Assembly (NCBI RefSeq): GCF_003610785.1
Contig: NZ_RAQQ01000004.1
Location: 62,001-126,000, forward strand
Direction of reading: 5' to 3'
DNA from: Micromonospora globbae
Lineage (GTDB): Bacteria; Actinomycetota; Actinomycetes; Mycobacteriales; Micromonosporaceae
DNA length: 64,000 nucleotides
The notes under the pieces: generated by a model
Told to the model about the DNA's origin: nothing
Databases searched by the model: none
The model's input: only the letters and a program-made list of their open reading frames with translations
Part shown: positions 16,645-24,144 of the stretch, piece by piece
How positions within the stretch are numbered: the stretch's first letter is position 1
How the letters are laid out: every line of letters begins with the position of its first letter
Translations under genes and position numbers: made by a program

Positions 16645-17841
16645 ATGGCTCGACTCGCCCAGACGCCCGGCCTGACCGATGTGCAGCGGTCGATCCTGGA
16701 GACCGTCCGGGAGTTCGCCGACAAGGAGATCATCCCGCACGCGCAGCGGCTGGAGCACGCCGACGAGTACCCGACCGACATCATCGACGGGATGCGCGAG
16801 ATGGGGCTCTTCGGCCTCACCATCGCCGAGGAGTACGGCGGGCTCGGCGAGTCGCTGCTGACGTACGCCCTCGTGGTCGAGGAACTGTCCCGCGGCTGGA
16901 TGTCGATCTCCGGCATCGTCAACACCCACTTCATCGTGGCGTACCTGATCTCGCAGCACGGCTCCGCCGAGCAGAAGAGCCGACTCCTGCCGCGGATGGC
17001 CACCGGCGAGGTGCGGGGCGCGTTCTCCATGTCCGAACCGGAGTGCGGTTCCGACGTCGCCGCCATCAAGTCGAAGGCGGTCCGCGACGGCGACCACTTC
17101 GTGCTCGACGGCCAGAAGATGTGGCTCACCAACGGCGCCTACTCGTCGGTGGTGGCCACCCTCGTGAAGACCGACACCGGCGCCGACTCCGTCTACGGCA
17201 ACATGAGCACGTTCCTGCTGGAGAAGGAGCCCGGCTTCGGCGAGACGGCGCCTGGCCTCACCATCCCCGGCCGGATCGACAAGATGGGCTACAAGGGCGT
17301 CGAGACCACCGAGATGGTGCTCGATGGGGTCCGCGTGCCCGCCACGGCAGTGCTCGGCGGCGAGGAGAGGGTCGGCCGGGGCTTCTACCAGATGATGGAC
17401 GGCATCGAGGTGGGGCGGGTCAACGTGGCCGCCCGCGCCTGCGGCATCTCCATCCGCGCCTTCGAGCTCGCCGTCGCGTACGCCCAGCAGCGCCGCACCT
17501 TCGGCCAGCCCCTCGCGAAGCACCAGGCCGTCGCGTTCAAGCTCGCCGAGATGGGTACGAAGATTGAGGCCGCGCACGCCCTCATGGTCAACGCCGCCCG
17601 GCTGAAGGACGCCGGCCAGCGCAACGACGTCGAGGCCGGCATGGCCAAGCTGCTCGCCTCGGAGTACTGCGCCGAGGTGGTGCAGGAGGCGTTCCGCATC
17701 CACGGCGGTTACGGCTACTCGAAGGAGTACGAGATCGAGCGGCTGATGCGGGAGGCGCCGTTCCTGCTCATCGGCGAGGGCACCTCGGAGATCCAGAAGA
17801 CGATCATCTCGCGGGGCCTGCTGAAGGAGTACAAGCTCTGA
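16645..17841 (+). CDS. Acyl-CoA dehydrogenase
   Basis: FAD-dependent acyl-CoA dehydrogenase of 398 residues. It is full length: helical N-domain, middle beta domain with the FAD-binding segment AFSMSEPECGSDVAAIKSK, and C-terminal helical domain ending IHGGYGYSKEYEIERLMREA and GTSEIQKTIISRGLL. It oxidises an acyl-CoA to the enoyl-CoA and passes electrons to ETF. The substrate is not fixed by sequence; methylsuccinyl-CoA or a branched acyl-CoA would fit the lyase and hydratase nearby (inference). The start is ATG 16645 with GGAGG 6-7 nt upstream. Confidence 0.93.
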   Translation: MARLAQTPGLTDVQRSILETVREFADKEIIPHAQRLEHADEYPTDIIDGMREMGLFGLTIAEEYGGLGESLLTYALVVEELSRGWMSISGIVNTHFIVAYLISQHGSAEQKSRLLPRMATGEVRGAFSMSEPECGSDVAAIKSKAVRDGDHFVLDGQKMWLTNGAYSSVVATLVKTDTGADSVYGNMSTFLLEKEPGFGETAPGLTIPGRIDKMGYKGVETTEMVLDGVRVPATAVLGGEERVGRGFYQMMDGIEVGRVNVAARACGISIRAFELAVAYAQQRRTFGQPLAKHQAVAFKLAEMGTKIEAAHALMVNAARLKDAGQRNDVEAGMAKLLASEYCAEVVQEAFRIHGGYGYSKEYEIERLMREAPFLLIGEGTSEIQKTIISRGLLKEYKL

Positions 17842-17884
17842 GTCGCGGGCGGACGGCGCCATCGCGGGCCGTGGCCGGGCCCCG

Positions 17885-18400
17885 TCACTGCCGCAGCAGC
17901 CGCAGCTGACCGATCTCGGCCACGTTCTTCATCAACTCCGCGTTGACCCAGCCGATCAGGTGCGTGACGGTGTGCCCGGCCTCCGGCGGCCAGGGGAACG
18001 CGACCGTGGCGTCCAGGTCGGCGTCGGTGAGGTCGTCGAGGGCGGTGAGCCACTGGGCGCGCAGGTCGCGCAACCACGCGATCGTCGCCTCGCCCGGCCC
18101 GGGCCAGCGCACGTCCTCCCGCCGCCGTGCGGGCCGTCCGCGCAGGTGGTCGAGGGCCACGGACCACCACCAGCCCATGTGCCAGGTGAGCCAGGCGATC
18201 GTGGGCACCGGGACCGGGTCGGGCTCCACGTCGGCCCAGTCGGGCGTCCACCCGCCGTCGGCATCCGGGCGCACCGTCCAGCAGACGGCCGCCGGTTCCC
18301 ACCGGAAGTCCGCCGGTTCGAGCCGGGCCAGGTGGTAGTCGAACAGCGACCAGGTCAGGTCGAACTGCCAGCGCAGGAGGGTGACGGGCGGTACGGGCAT
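17885..18400 (-). CDS. DinB-superfamily protein
   Basis: Four-helix-bundle protein of 171 residues with DinB/maleylpyruvate-isomerase features. A His-containing helix TIAWLTWHMGWWW lies mid-protein and a second His helix HTVTHLIGWVNAELMKNV near the C-terminus, the usual metal ligands with His in helix 2 and near the end. Members are often metal-dependent thiol-handling enzymes; this one has no assigned substrate. The start is ATG 18400, with CATGAT 6 nt upstream in the leaderless position. It converges on the acyl-CoA dehydrogenase gene. Confidence 0.83.
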   Translation of the reverse strand: MPVPPVTLLRWQFDLTWSLFDYHLARLEPADFRWEPAAVCWTVRPDADGGWTPDWADVEPDPVPVPTIAWLTWHMGWWWSVALDHLRGRPARRREDVRWPGPGEATIAWLRDLRAQWLTALDDLTDADLDATVAFPWPPEAGHTVTHLIGWVNAELMKNVAEIGQLRLLRQ

Positions 18401-18406
18401 CCGGCG

Positions 18407-18412
18407 ATCATG
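18407..18412 (-). promoter_or_regulatory. Leaderless -10 of the DinB-like gene
   Basis: CATGAT on the minus strand, 6 nt before ATG 18400. Confidence 0.5.
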
Positions 18413-18442
18413 CCGGACACGGACCGCCGGGTCGAGGCGGAT

Positions 18443-18850
18443 TCAGCCCAACCGGGTCAGGCTGCCGACGGCGCGTTCCACGGCCAGGCAGCGGTCCTCG
18501 ACGTAGTCGATGCCCGCCTCGGTGGCGATCCGCCGCGCCTCGGCCGACACGATGCCGAGCTGGAGCCACACGGCCGGAGCGCCGATGGCCACGGCCTGCC
18601 GGACCACGTCGACGGCGTCCTCGGCGGGCCGGAACACGTTCACCAGGTCGACGGGGTGCGGGATGTCGGCGAGGGACCGGTAGACCGGCTCACCGAACAG
18701 CTCGTCGGCGCTGGGGTTGACCGGGATGATCCGCCAGCCGTGCCGCTGCATCTGCAACGGCACACTGTGTGCCGGCTTGTTCGGGTCGCGGGAGGCACCC
18801 ACGACGGCGATCACGGCGGAGTCGGCGAGGATCTGCTGAGCGCTGCGCAC
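18443..18850 (-). CDS. CoA-binding domain protein (YccU-like)
   Basis: Rossmann-fold protein of 135 residues of the CoA_binding_2/YccU family. Conserved blocks are IAVVGASRDPNKPAHSVPLQMQ, IIPVNPSADELFGEPVYRSLADIP, VDLVNVFR and AVWLQLGIVSAEA. It is expected to bind CoA or an acyl-CoA; no catalytic role is established. The start is GTG 18850, with TACAGT 6 nt upstream in the leaderless position. It is followed by the DinB-like gene on the same strand. Confidence 0.88.
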   Translation of the reverse strand: MRSAQQILADSAVIAVVGASRDPNKPAHSVPLQMQRHGWRIIPVNPSADELFGEPVYRSLADIPHPVDLVNVFRPAEDAVDVVRQAVAIGAPAVWLQLGIVSAEARRIATEAGIDYVEDRCLAVERAVGSLTRLG

Positions 18851-18856
18851 CCGGCG

Positions 18857-18862
18857 ACTGTA
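18857..18862 (-). promoter_or_regulatory. Leaderless -10 of the CoA-binding gene
   Basis: TACAGT on the minus strand, 6 nt before GTG 18850. Confidence 0.6.
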
Positions 18863-18920
18863 GCTCCGGGCGCGCGCCTCCGCCCGGGACGGGTCAGCGC
18901 GCGCCTGCGCCCGAAACCGG

Positions 18921-19970
18921 TCAGAGCAGGGTGAGCTGCTCGGCGGCCGGGGGCGGTGGCTCCGGAAGGCTCCGGTTCTCGCCCCGCTCGCCCCGGTGCA
19001 GGCCGTGCCGGCGGGCCGCGATCCGCACCCGGGCCGTCAGTTCCCGCTGGTACGCCTGTGGCGCGTAGGAGCCCGCCCGGTACAGCTCCCGGTAGCGGGG
19101 GACCAGGTGCGGGAACTCGCGACCCAGCCAGCGCGCGTACCACTCCCGGGCACCCGGTCGCAGATGCAGCGCCAACGGGGTCACGCTGGTCGCCCCGGCC
19201 GCCGCGATCGCGGCCACCGTGGCGTCGATCGACTCGTCGTCGTCGGTGAGCCCGGGGAGGATCGGCGCCATGAGCACGCCGACGGCGAAGCCCGCGTCGG
19301 TGAGCGCCCGTACGGCGTCCAACCGGCGCCGGGGGCTCGGCGTGCCCGGCTCGACGGCCCGCCAGAGCCGCTCGTCGACGAAGCCCACCGAGTAGGAGAC
19401 ACCGACCCGGGTGACCTCGGCGGCCTGCCGCAGCAGCGGAAGGTCCCGCAGGATCAGGGTGCCCTTGGTGAGGATCGAGAACGGGTTGGCGAAGTCCCGC
19501 AGCGCCGCGATGATCTGCGGCATGAGCTGGTAGCGCCCCTCGGCGCGCTGGTAGCAGTCGACGTTCGTGCCCATGGCGATGTGGGCGCCCCGCCACCGCG
19601 GCGCGGCCAGCTCGCGGCGGACCAGCTCGCCCGCGTTGACCTTGACGATCACCTTCCGGTCGAAGTCCGCCCCGGCGTCGAGGTCGAGGTAGGTGTGGGT
19701 CTTGCGGGCGAAGCAGTACACACACGCGTGGCTGCAACCCCGGTACGGGTTGATCGTCCACTCGAAGGGGACGCGCGAGGCGCCCGGCACCCGGTTGATG
19801 ATCGACTTTGCCTGCACCTCGTAGAACGTCATCCCCGCGAAGCCGGGGGTGTCGAAGGTGCGGACGGTCGCGCCGGGCAGCGCCAGCGGCAGGGGTGGCG
19901 TCGCTGGCGCTGCCCGCTCGGGAGCCCCCTCGGCCGGGGGAGCGGCGAGGTTGTCCCAGCGCATGGCCAC
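18921..19970 (-). CDS. Rv2578c-family radical SAM protein
   Basis: Radical SAM enzyme of 349 residues, in the spore-photoproduct-lyase-like Rv2578c family. The cluster motif RGCSHACVYC supplies Cys79, Cys83 and Cys86. Later blocks include AMGTNVDCYQRAEG, SILTKGTLILRDLPLL and the C-terminal PHLVPRYRELY. Function is unknown, but relatives act on nucleic acid damage. The start is GTG 19970, because TATGTT lies exactly 6 nt upstream; ATG 19964 is the alternative. A LexA-like box covers that -10, which points to SOS control. It is divergent from the DCC-family gene. Confidence 0.9.
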   Translation of the reverse strand: MAMRWDNLAAPPAEGAPERAAPATPPLPLALPGATVRTFDTPGFAGMTFYEVQAKSIINRVPGASRVPFEWTINPYRGCSHACVYCFARKTHTYLDLDAGADFDRKVIVKVNAGELVRRELAAPRWRGAHIAMGTNVDCYQRAEGRYQLMPQIIAALRDFANPFSILTKGTLILRDLPLLRQAAEVTRVGVSYSVGFVDERLWRAVEPGTPSPRRRLDAVRALTDAGFAVGVLMAPILPGLTDDDESIDATVAAIAAAGATSVTPLALHLRPGAREWYARWLGREFPHLVPRYRELYRAGSYAPQAYQRELTARVRIAARRHGLHRGERGENRSLPEPPPPAAEQLTLL

Positions 19971-19973
19971 TAT

Positions 19974-19989
19974 TCGAACATACGTACGA
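19974..19989. promoter_or_regulatory. LexA-like SOS box overlapping the radical SAM promoter
   Basis: TCGAACATACGTACGA matches the actinobacterial SOS consensus TCGAAC-N4-GTTCGA at 11 of 12 defined positions. It covers the minus-strand -10 TATGTT (19977-19982), so a bound repressor would block transcription. Confidence 0.65.
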
Positions 19990-20066
19990 GCAGTGCGCAA
20001 GGCGGCTCGCCGTGTCGCCCGCCACCTCGCGGGCCCACCGTCGGCAGGCGGGTGGAGGATGGAGGC

Positions 20067-20447
20067 ATGGAGAGGTCGACGTTCGTCTACGACGGGGACT
20101 GCGCGTTCTGCACCCGCTGCGCCGAGTTCATCGAGCGGCACATCCCCACCTCGGCGCGGGTGGTGCCGTGGCAGTTCGCCGACCTGGCCGCGTTGGGGCT
20201 CACCGAGGCCGAGTGCGAGCAGGCCGTGCAGTGGGTCGGCGTGGACGGCGTACGCGCCGCCGGGCCGGACGCCATCGCCCGCCTGCTCGGCGACAGCGGG
20301 GCGCTCTGGCGGGTGGCCGGCGCGGGGCTGCGCTTCCCGCCCGTGCGCGCCGTCGCCTGGCCCGCGTACCGCTGGGTGGCGCGCAACCGCCACCGGATGC
20401 CCGGCGGCACCGCGGCCTGCGCCGTGCCCGCGGCCCGGCGGAACTGA
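20067..20447 (+). CDS. DCC-family thiol-disulfide oxidoreductase (DUF393)
   Basis: Protein of 126 residues of the DCC family. The N-terminal motif VYDGDCAFCTRC carries the CxxC pair Cys12/Cys15, and the thioredoxin-like region continues to WQFADLAALGLTEAEC. The C-terminal half is basic and may touch the membrane. Its redox partner is unknown. The start is ATG 20067 with GGAGG close upstream. It is divergent from the radical SAM gene and convergent with the operon ending at 20461. Confidence 0.88.
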   Translation: MERSTFVYDGDCAFCTRCAEFIERHIPTSARVVPWQFADLAALGLTEAECEQAVQWVGVDGVRAAGPDAIARLLGDSGALWRVAGAGLRFPPVRAVAWPAYRWVARNRHRMPGGTAACAVPAARRN

Positions 20448-20460
20448 CCCCCGGCGCGGG

Positions 20461-21177
20461 TCAGCCGGGCAGGCCCGTGCAGGCCACGCCGTCGATGGTG
20501 CAGGCGGTCGGCGTGGAACTGATCGGCGCGCCGGCCACCCGGAACGTCACCCGGACCGAGCCGCCGCCGGGCACCGGGCCGCTGCCGTCCGGCACGAAGG
20601 TCCAGGTGGCGCCGTCCTGGGTGGCGCGTGCTCCGGTCACCTCCGTGACCCGGAGGGATCCCCGGGGCAGCGTGACGACGAGCGTCCACGCCGGCACGCG
20701 CTCGGGCCCCGGGTTGGTGATGGTGACCGCCGCACCGTAGCCGAGCAGGGCGCTCTCCTCGACGGCGAACGCGGCGCGCAGTGGCACGGGTGCCGCCGTC
20801 GACGGGCTCGCCGTGCTGGCCGACGGCGACGCGGCGCTGGTCGGGACGCCGGTGCCGGTCGGGTGGCCGGGCGCCGGCCGGCTCGACCCGGCCGGGCGGG
20901 CCTCGGCGCCGGGCGTGCCGGGCTCGGGTGGCGTCGGCACGAGAGGGTCGGGCGGTGGGTCGAGGGCCATCGGCGCCAGGCGTTCCGGCGTCCGCAGCAC
21001 GAGGACGACCGGAACGGCGGTGGCGACCAGCACCGCCAGCGAGGCGAGGACGGCGATCCGGGTGACCCGTGACGCCGGGCCGGTGAGCGTACGCCGGAGC
21101 GACCCGGCGAGCGCCACGATCCGGTCGAGCACGATGATCGCCACGGTCCGTCGTGGCGGTGGCGGTGATGCCGGCAC
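20461..21177 (-). CDS. Membrane-anchored protein with CBM2-like domain
   Basis: Protein of 238 residues. A basic N-terminus is followed by one membrane helix (about 40-61), a Pro/Ser/Thr-rich linker (about 70-130), and a C-terminal beta domain of about 105 residues. That domain resembles CBM2 cellulose-binding modules: YGAAVTITNPGPERVPAWTLVVTLP, WTFVP, PGGGSVRVTFRVAG, with a C-terminal Cys pair. It is therefore expected outside the cell. It is the last gene of the leftward Hsp70/LuxR/conservon-like unit, 72 bp after DUF742. The start is GTG 21177 with GGAAGGA upstream. Carbohydrate binding is inferred, not shown. Confidence 0.78.
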   Translation of the reverse strand: MPASPPPPRRTVAIIVLDRIVALAGSLRRTLTGPASRVTRIAVLASLAVLVATAVPVVLVLRTPERLAPMALDPPPDPLVPTPPEPGTPGAEARPAGSSRPAPGHPTGTGVPTSAASPSASTASPSTAAPVPLRAAFAVEESALLGYGAAVTITNPGPERVPAWTLVVTLPRGSLRVTEVTGARATQDGATWTFVPDGSGPVPGGGSVRVTFRVAGAPISSTPTACTIDGVACTGLPG

Positions 21178-21249
21178 TGCCTTCCTTCCCCCTTCAGACT
21201 CTCCGACCCGGCCGTCGCGGCGGTGGCGCCGTCCCGCCGGGTCGTCGGC

Positions 21250-21630
21250 TCACAGCGCGCGGAGCCCGGCGAGCAGTTCCTGGAGCAGTTCCTCGGACGG
21301 CAGTTCGGCGGGTGTCGGCGGCTCGTGCGTCTCGATGAGGTTGGCCGCCAGCAGGTCGCCGAGGAGCACGCGCACGGTGCCGACCGGCAGGTCCAGATCC
21401 GCGCCGATCTCCGCGACCGACAGCGGCTGCCGGCACATCTCGAGGATCGCCGCCTGCTCCGGGAAGAGGCGGCCGGCCGCGGGCGCCGGCCCCCGGGCGA
21501 CGACCAGCGTGATCAGGTCGAACCGGCCCCGGTCGGGCGCCGCGCGTCCCCCGGTCATGGTGTACGGCCGGACCACCGGCCCGGCGTCGTCGTCGTACCA
21601 CGCCTCGTCAGCGGCGCCCGTCGGCTGCAC
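21250..21630 (-). CDS. DUF742 protein (CvnC-like)
   Basis: Protein of 126 residues of the DUF742 family, the third component (CvnC) of actinobacterial conservons. Characteristic blocks are VRPYTMTGGRA and a winged-helix-like region LSVAEIGADLDLPVGTVRVLLGDLLAANLIE. The start is GTG 21630 with GGGGAG upstream, and it overlaps the end of the roadblock gene by 23 nt. In a standard conservon a small GTPase gene (CvnD) follows; here the next gene encodes the CBM2-like protein and no GTPase is present. Confidence 0.9.
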   Translation of the reverse strand: MQPTGAADEAWYDDDAGPVVRPYTMTGGRAAPDRGRFDLITLVVARGPAPAAGRLFPEQAAILEMCRQPLSVAEIGADLDLPVGTVRVLLGDLLAANLIETHEPPTPAELPSEELLQELLAGLRAL

Positions 21631-22054
21631 CGGTCTCCCCGCCCGTCGCCGTGGAGGCCGGCTCGAGGAACACCGGCAGGTGCCGCTCGGCCTGACCCAC
21701 GAAGAGCGCCACCTCGTACGCCATGTCGCCGACCTCGGCCTCGGCGCCGATCCGGACCGTGAGGATGGCGCCGTTGCGGGTGGTGGCCACGAAGAGGAAC
21801 GCCCGGGACATCTGGACGACGATCTGCCGCAGCGCCCCGCCGACGCAGACCCGGGTGGCGGCCGCGCCGAGGGCCTCCAGGCCGGCGACCAGGCTCGACA
21901 GCTGGTTGGCGAGGACGGTGTCGACGTCCCGGCTGGCGCCGAGCAACAGCCCGTCGGGCGAGAGCACGACCGCGAACTCGGCGCCGTGCACCCGGTCCAC
22001 CAGGTCGTTCAGGGCGTCGGTCAGGCCGTCGGCGGTGACCACTGATTGCGTCAT
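21608..22054 (-). CDS. Roadblock/LC7 domain protein (CvnB-like)
   Basis: Protein of 148 residues with a roadblock/LC7 fold (about 8-125): LNDLVDRVHGAEFAVVLSPDGLLLGAS and ILTVRIGAEAEVGDMAYEVALFVGQ. In conservons this is CvnB, an MglB-like partner for a Ras-like GTPase. The start is ATG 22054; its ATGA overlaps the stop of the sensor gene, so translation is coupled. The missing CvnD GTPase means its partner, if any, is encoded elsewhere. Confidence 0.92.
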   Translation of the reverse strand: MTQSVVTADGLTDALNDLVDRVHGAEFAVVLSPDGLLLGASRDVDTVLANQLSSLVAGLEALGAAATRVCVGGALRQIVVQMSRAFLFVATTRNGAILTVRIGAEAEVGDMAYEVALFVGQAERHLPVFLEPASTATGGETGAADGRR

Positions 22055-24144
22055 GGGCGTCCTCTCGCTGCTCTGGAGACCGGTATCTCGACCGTATCGG
22101 CGCCGGCCGTGCCCGATCCTGGCCATGCGGCCCCGGCGTGCCGGGCCCGCACCGGCAGGCCACCGGCGCTGGGCCGCGCCGGAGGGGTGGACCGGGGGCC
22201 GCCCGGCCCGGGCGCTGCGCCGTCGGGCCCGGTCGGTGTGACCAGGGCGGTCGGGAGCAGCACGACCGCCGACGTCCCGCCGCGGGGTCCGGGTTGCAAC
22301 CGGACCCGGGCGCCGCAGCGGGCGGCGAGCAGGGCAGCAGCGTACAGCCCGTGGGGGCCGTTTGGGGGGCATGCCGTCGGCGGATCGGCCAGCATGCGAT
22401 TGGCCGACTCGGCGGCGGCCGGGTGGAGCCCGGGCCCGTCGTCGCTGACCACGACCGCGCACCCGCCCGCGTGCTGCTCGCCGGCCACCCGCACGGCGGT
22501 GCCGGCGGGCGAGAACGCCAGCGCGTTCTCGATCAGCTCGGCGAGCAGGTGGATGACGTCCGTGACCGCCGGACCGGCGAGCGACCACGGCCAGTGCGGG
22601 GCGACGAGGACGCGCTGGTAGTCGGCGACCTCGGCGACCGCACCGCGCGCGACGTCGAGCATCGGCACCGACCGTCGCCACCGCCGGGCGGGCCGGGCGC
22701 CGGCGAGGGTCACGAGCTTCTCGACGTTGCGCCGCAGGCGGGTCGCGAGGTGGTCGAGCTGGAACAGCTCGGCGGTCTCCTCGGGGCTGTGCTCGCGTCG
22801 TTCCATGACGTCGAGCAGGGCCAGTTGCTCGCGCAGGAGCACCTGGTTGCGCTGGGTGAGACGCAGGAACAGGTCCCGCGTGGCCCGCGCGGCGTCGTAC
22901 GCGTCGCCACCCGCCGCGGCGGAGCGGTGGGGAGCGCCGGGCGCGGGCGGTCCGGTGTGGACGCGGCCGGCGGGATCCGGCCCCGGCACGGCCCGCGGCC
23001 CGGCGCCGCTGGCCCGGTCCGGCGCGGCGGTGGTGGCCGGCCCCGGCCCGGTGACGACCCCCAGTTCGGCGGTGCGGTCGGCCGCGGTTGGCGCGAGCCG
23101 GCGGGTCGCCCCCGCGTCGGCGTCCGGTAGCCGGCGCAGCACGCGGACTCCGCCGAGGAGCAGCGCCAGCAGCGCGATCGGGCCCAGCCCCAGCACGGCG
23201 CCGGTGCGGACGACCACCAGCGCGGCGTCCGGCGCGGCCCGCTCGACACTGTGCCGGGCGGTCGATCGGACCAGGGCGTCCAGCGCCGCGAGAGCCGGCT
23301 CGGCCGTCGCCTCCCACTCGGCGGCCGTCGGCCCGTCGTCGCCGGCGCGCAGCAACCGGTCCTCCAGCGACCGCAGCGCGGTGAACAGGGGCTCCTGGGT
23401 GAGCCTCCGGTAGTCGTCCTGCTCGGCGGGGGGCAGCGCGGCGGCGGCCTCGCTGCCCGCGTACCGCCGGGTGCTGACCAGGTCGCTCAGGCGGCGCCGC
23501 TCGTCGGCGGTGGGCCGCCCGGCGGCGAGCGTGGCGGTGAGCAGGGTGTCCTCCCGGGCGAGCAGCTCCCGGGACCGGGCGAGCGCCACGACGGCACGCG
23601 TCTCGGCGGCGAGGGTGCTCTCGCGGGCGCTCCACTCCGGGCCGTACACCGCGAAGGCGGCGTCGATCAGTTGGTCGTACGCCGTGACGGCGTCGGCGCG
23701 TCCCGCGTCGGCGTCGGCGCGTACGGCGGGGAGGCCGTCGAGCTGGAGGAGCAGGCCGGCGGCCCGGTCGCGGACCGCGCCGGCGGTGAGCAGCCGCAGG
23801 TCGGTGCCGGTCGCGGCGTCGCGCAGGGCGGCGATCGTACGGTCGGTGCCGTCCCGGGCCCCGCCCAGCGCGGCGCTCGCCGGGGCGACCCCCGCGACCG
23901 CCCCGGCGGTGAGGCGGCGTTCGGTCTGCAGGTCGAGGATCAGCCGGTCGGTGGGGTGGCCGAGGGTCTCCGCGAGGGCCCGGACGCGCAGCAGGTCGGT
24001 GGCGTCGCGCGCGGCGGCGTACGCGGCGTACGCCCAGAGCGCGAGCAGCACGACCACGGCCGCGGCGAGGAGCCGCCGGAGCCGGGGCACCTCCGCCCCG
24101 GCCCGCCCGCTCGCCGGGCCCGGGGTCGGACGGCCCCCGGTCAC
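22051..24144 (-). CDS. NIT-like sensor with HATPase domain (CvnA-like)
   Basis: Membrane sensor of 697 residues. Helix 1 (about 23-44) and helix 2 (about 320-340) enclose an extracytoplasmic all-helical domain like the NIT domain (DLQTERRLTAGAVAG). The cytoplasmic part has a Pro/Ala-rich linker, a helical dimer segment (LDHLATRLRRNVEKL) and a HATPase_c domain with N-box ELIENALAFSP and G-box SDDGPGL. There is no clear HisKA box, as in CvnA proteins. The start is GTG 24144, whose GTGA overlaps the LuxR-gene stop; an extension to 24165 is possible. It lies between the LuxR regulator and roadblock genes. Confidence 0.87.
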   Translation of the reverse strand: MTGGRPTPGPASGRAGAEVPRLRRLLAAAVVVLLALWAYAAYAAARDATDLLRVRALAETLGHPTDRLILDLQTERRLTAGAVAGVAPASAALGGARDGTDRTIAALRDAATGTDLRLLTAGAVRDRAAGLLLQLDGLPAVRADADAGRADAVTAYDQLIDAAFAVYGPEWSARESTLAAETRAVVALARSRELLAREDTLLTATLAAGRPTADERRRLSDLVSTRRYAGSEAAAALPPAEQDDYRRLTQEPLFTALRSLEDRLLRAGDDGPTAAEWEATAEPALAALDALVRSTARHSVERAAPDAALVVVRTGAVLGLGPIALLALLLGGVRVLRRLPDADAGATRRLAPTAADRTAELGVVTGPGPATTAAPDRASGAGPRAVPGPDPAGRVHTGPPAPGAPHRSAAAGGDAYDAARATRDLFLRLTQRNQVLLREQLALLDVMERREHSPEETAELFQLDHLATRLRRNVEKLVTLAGARPARRWRRSVPMLDVARGAVAEVADYQRVLVAPHWPWSLAGPAVTDVIHLLAELIENALAFSPAGTAVRVAGEQHAGGCAVVVSDDGPGLHPAAAESANRMLADPPTACPPNGPHGLYAAALLAARCGARVRLQPGPRGGTSAVVLLPTALVTPTGPDGAAPGPGGPRSTPPARPSAGGLPVRARHAGAAWPGSGTAGADTVEIPVSRAARGRP

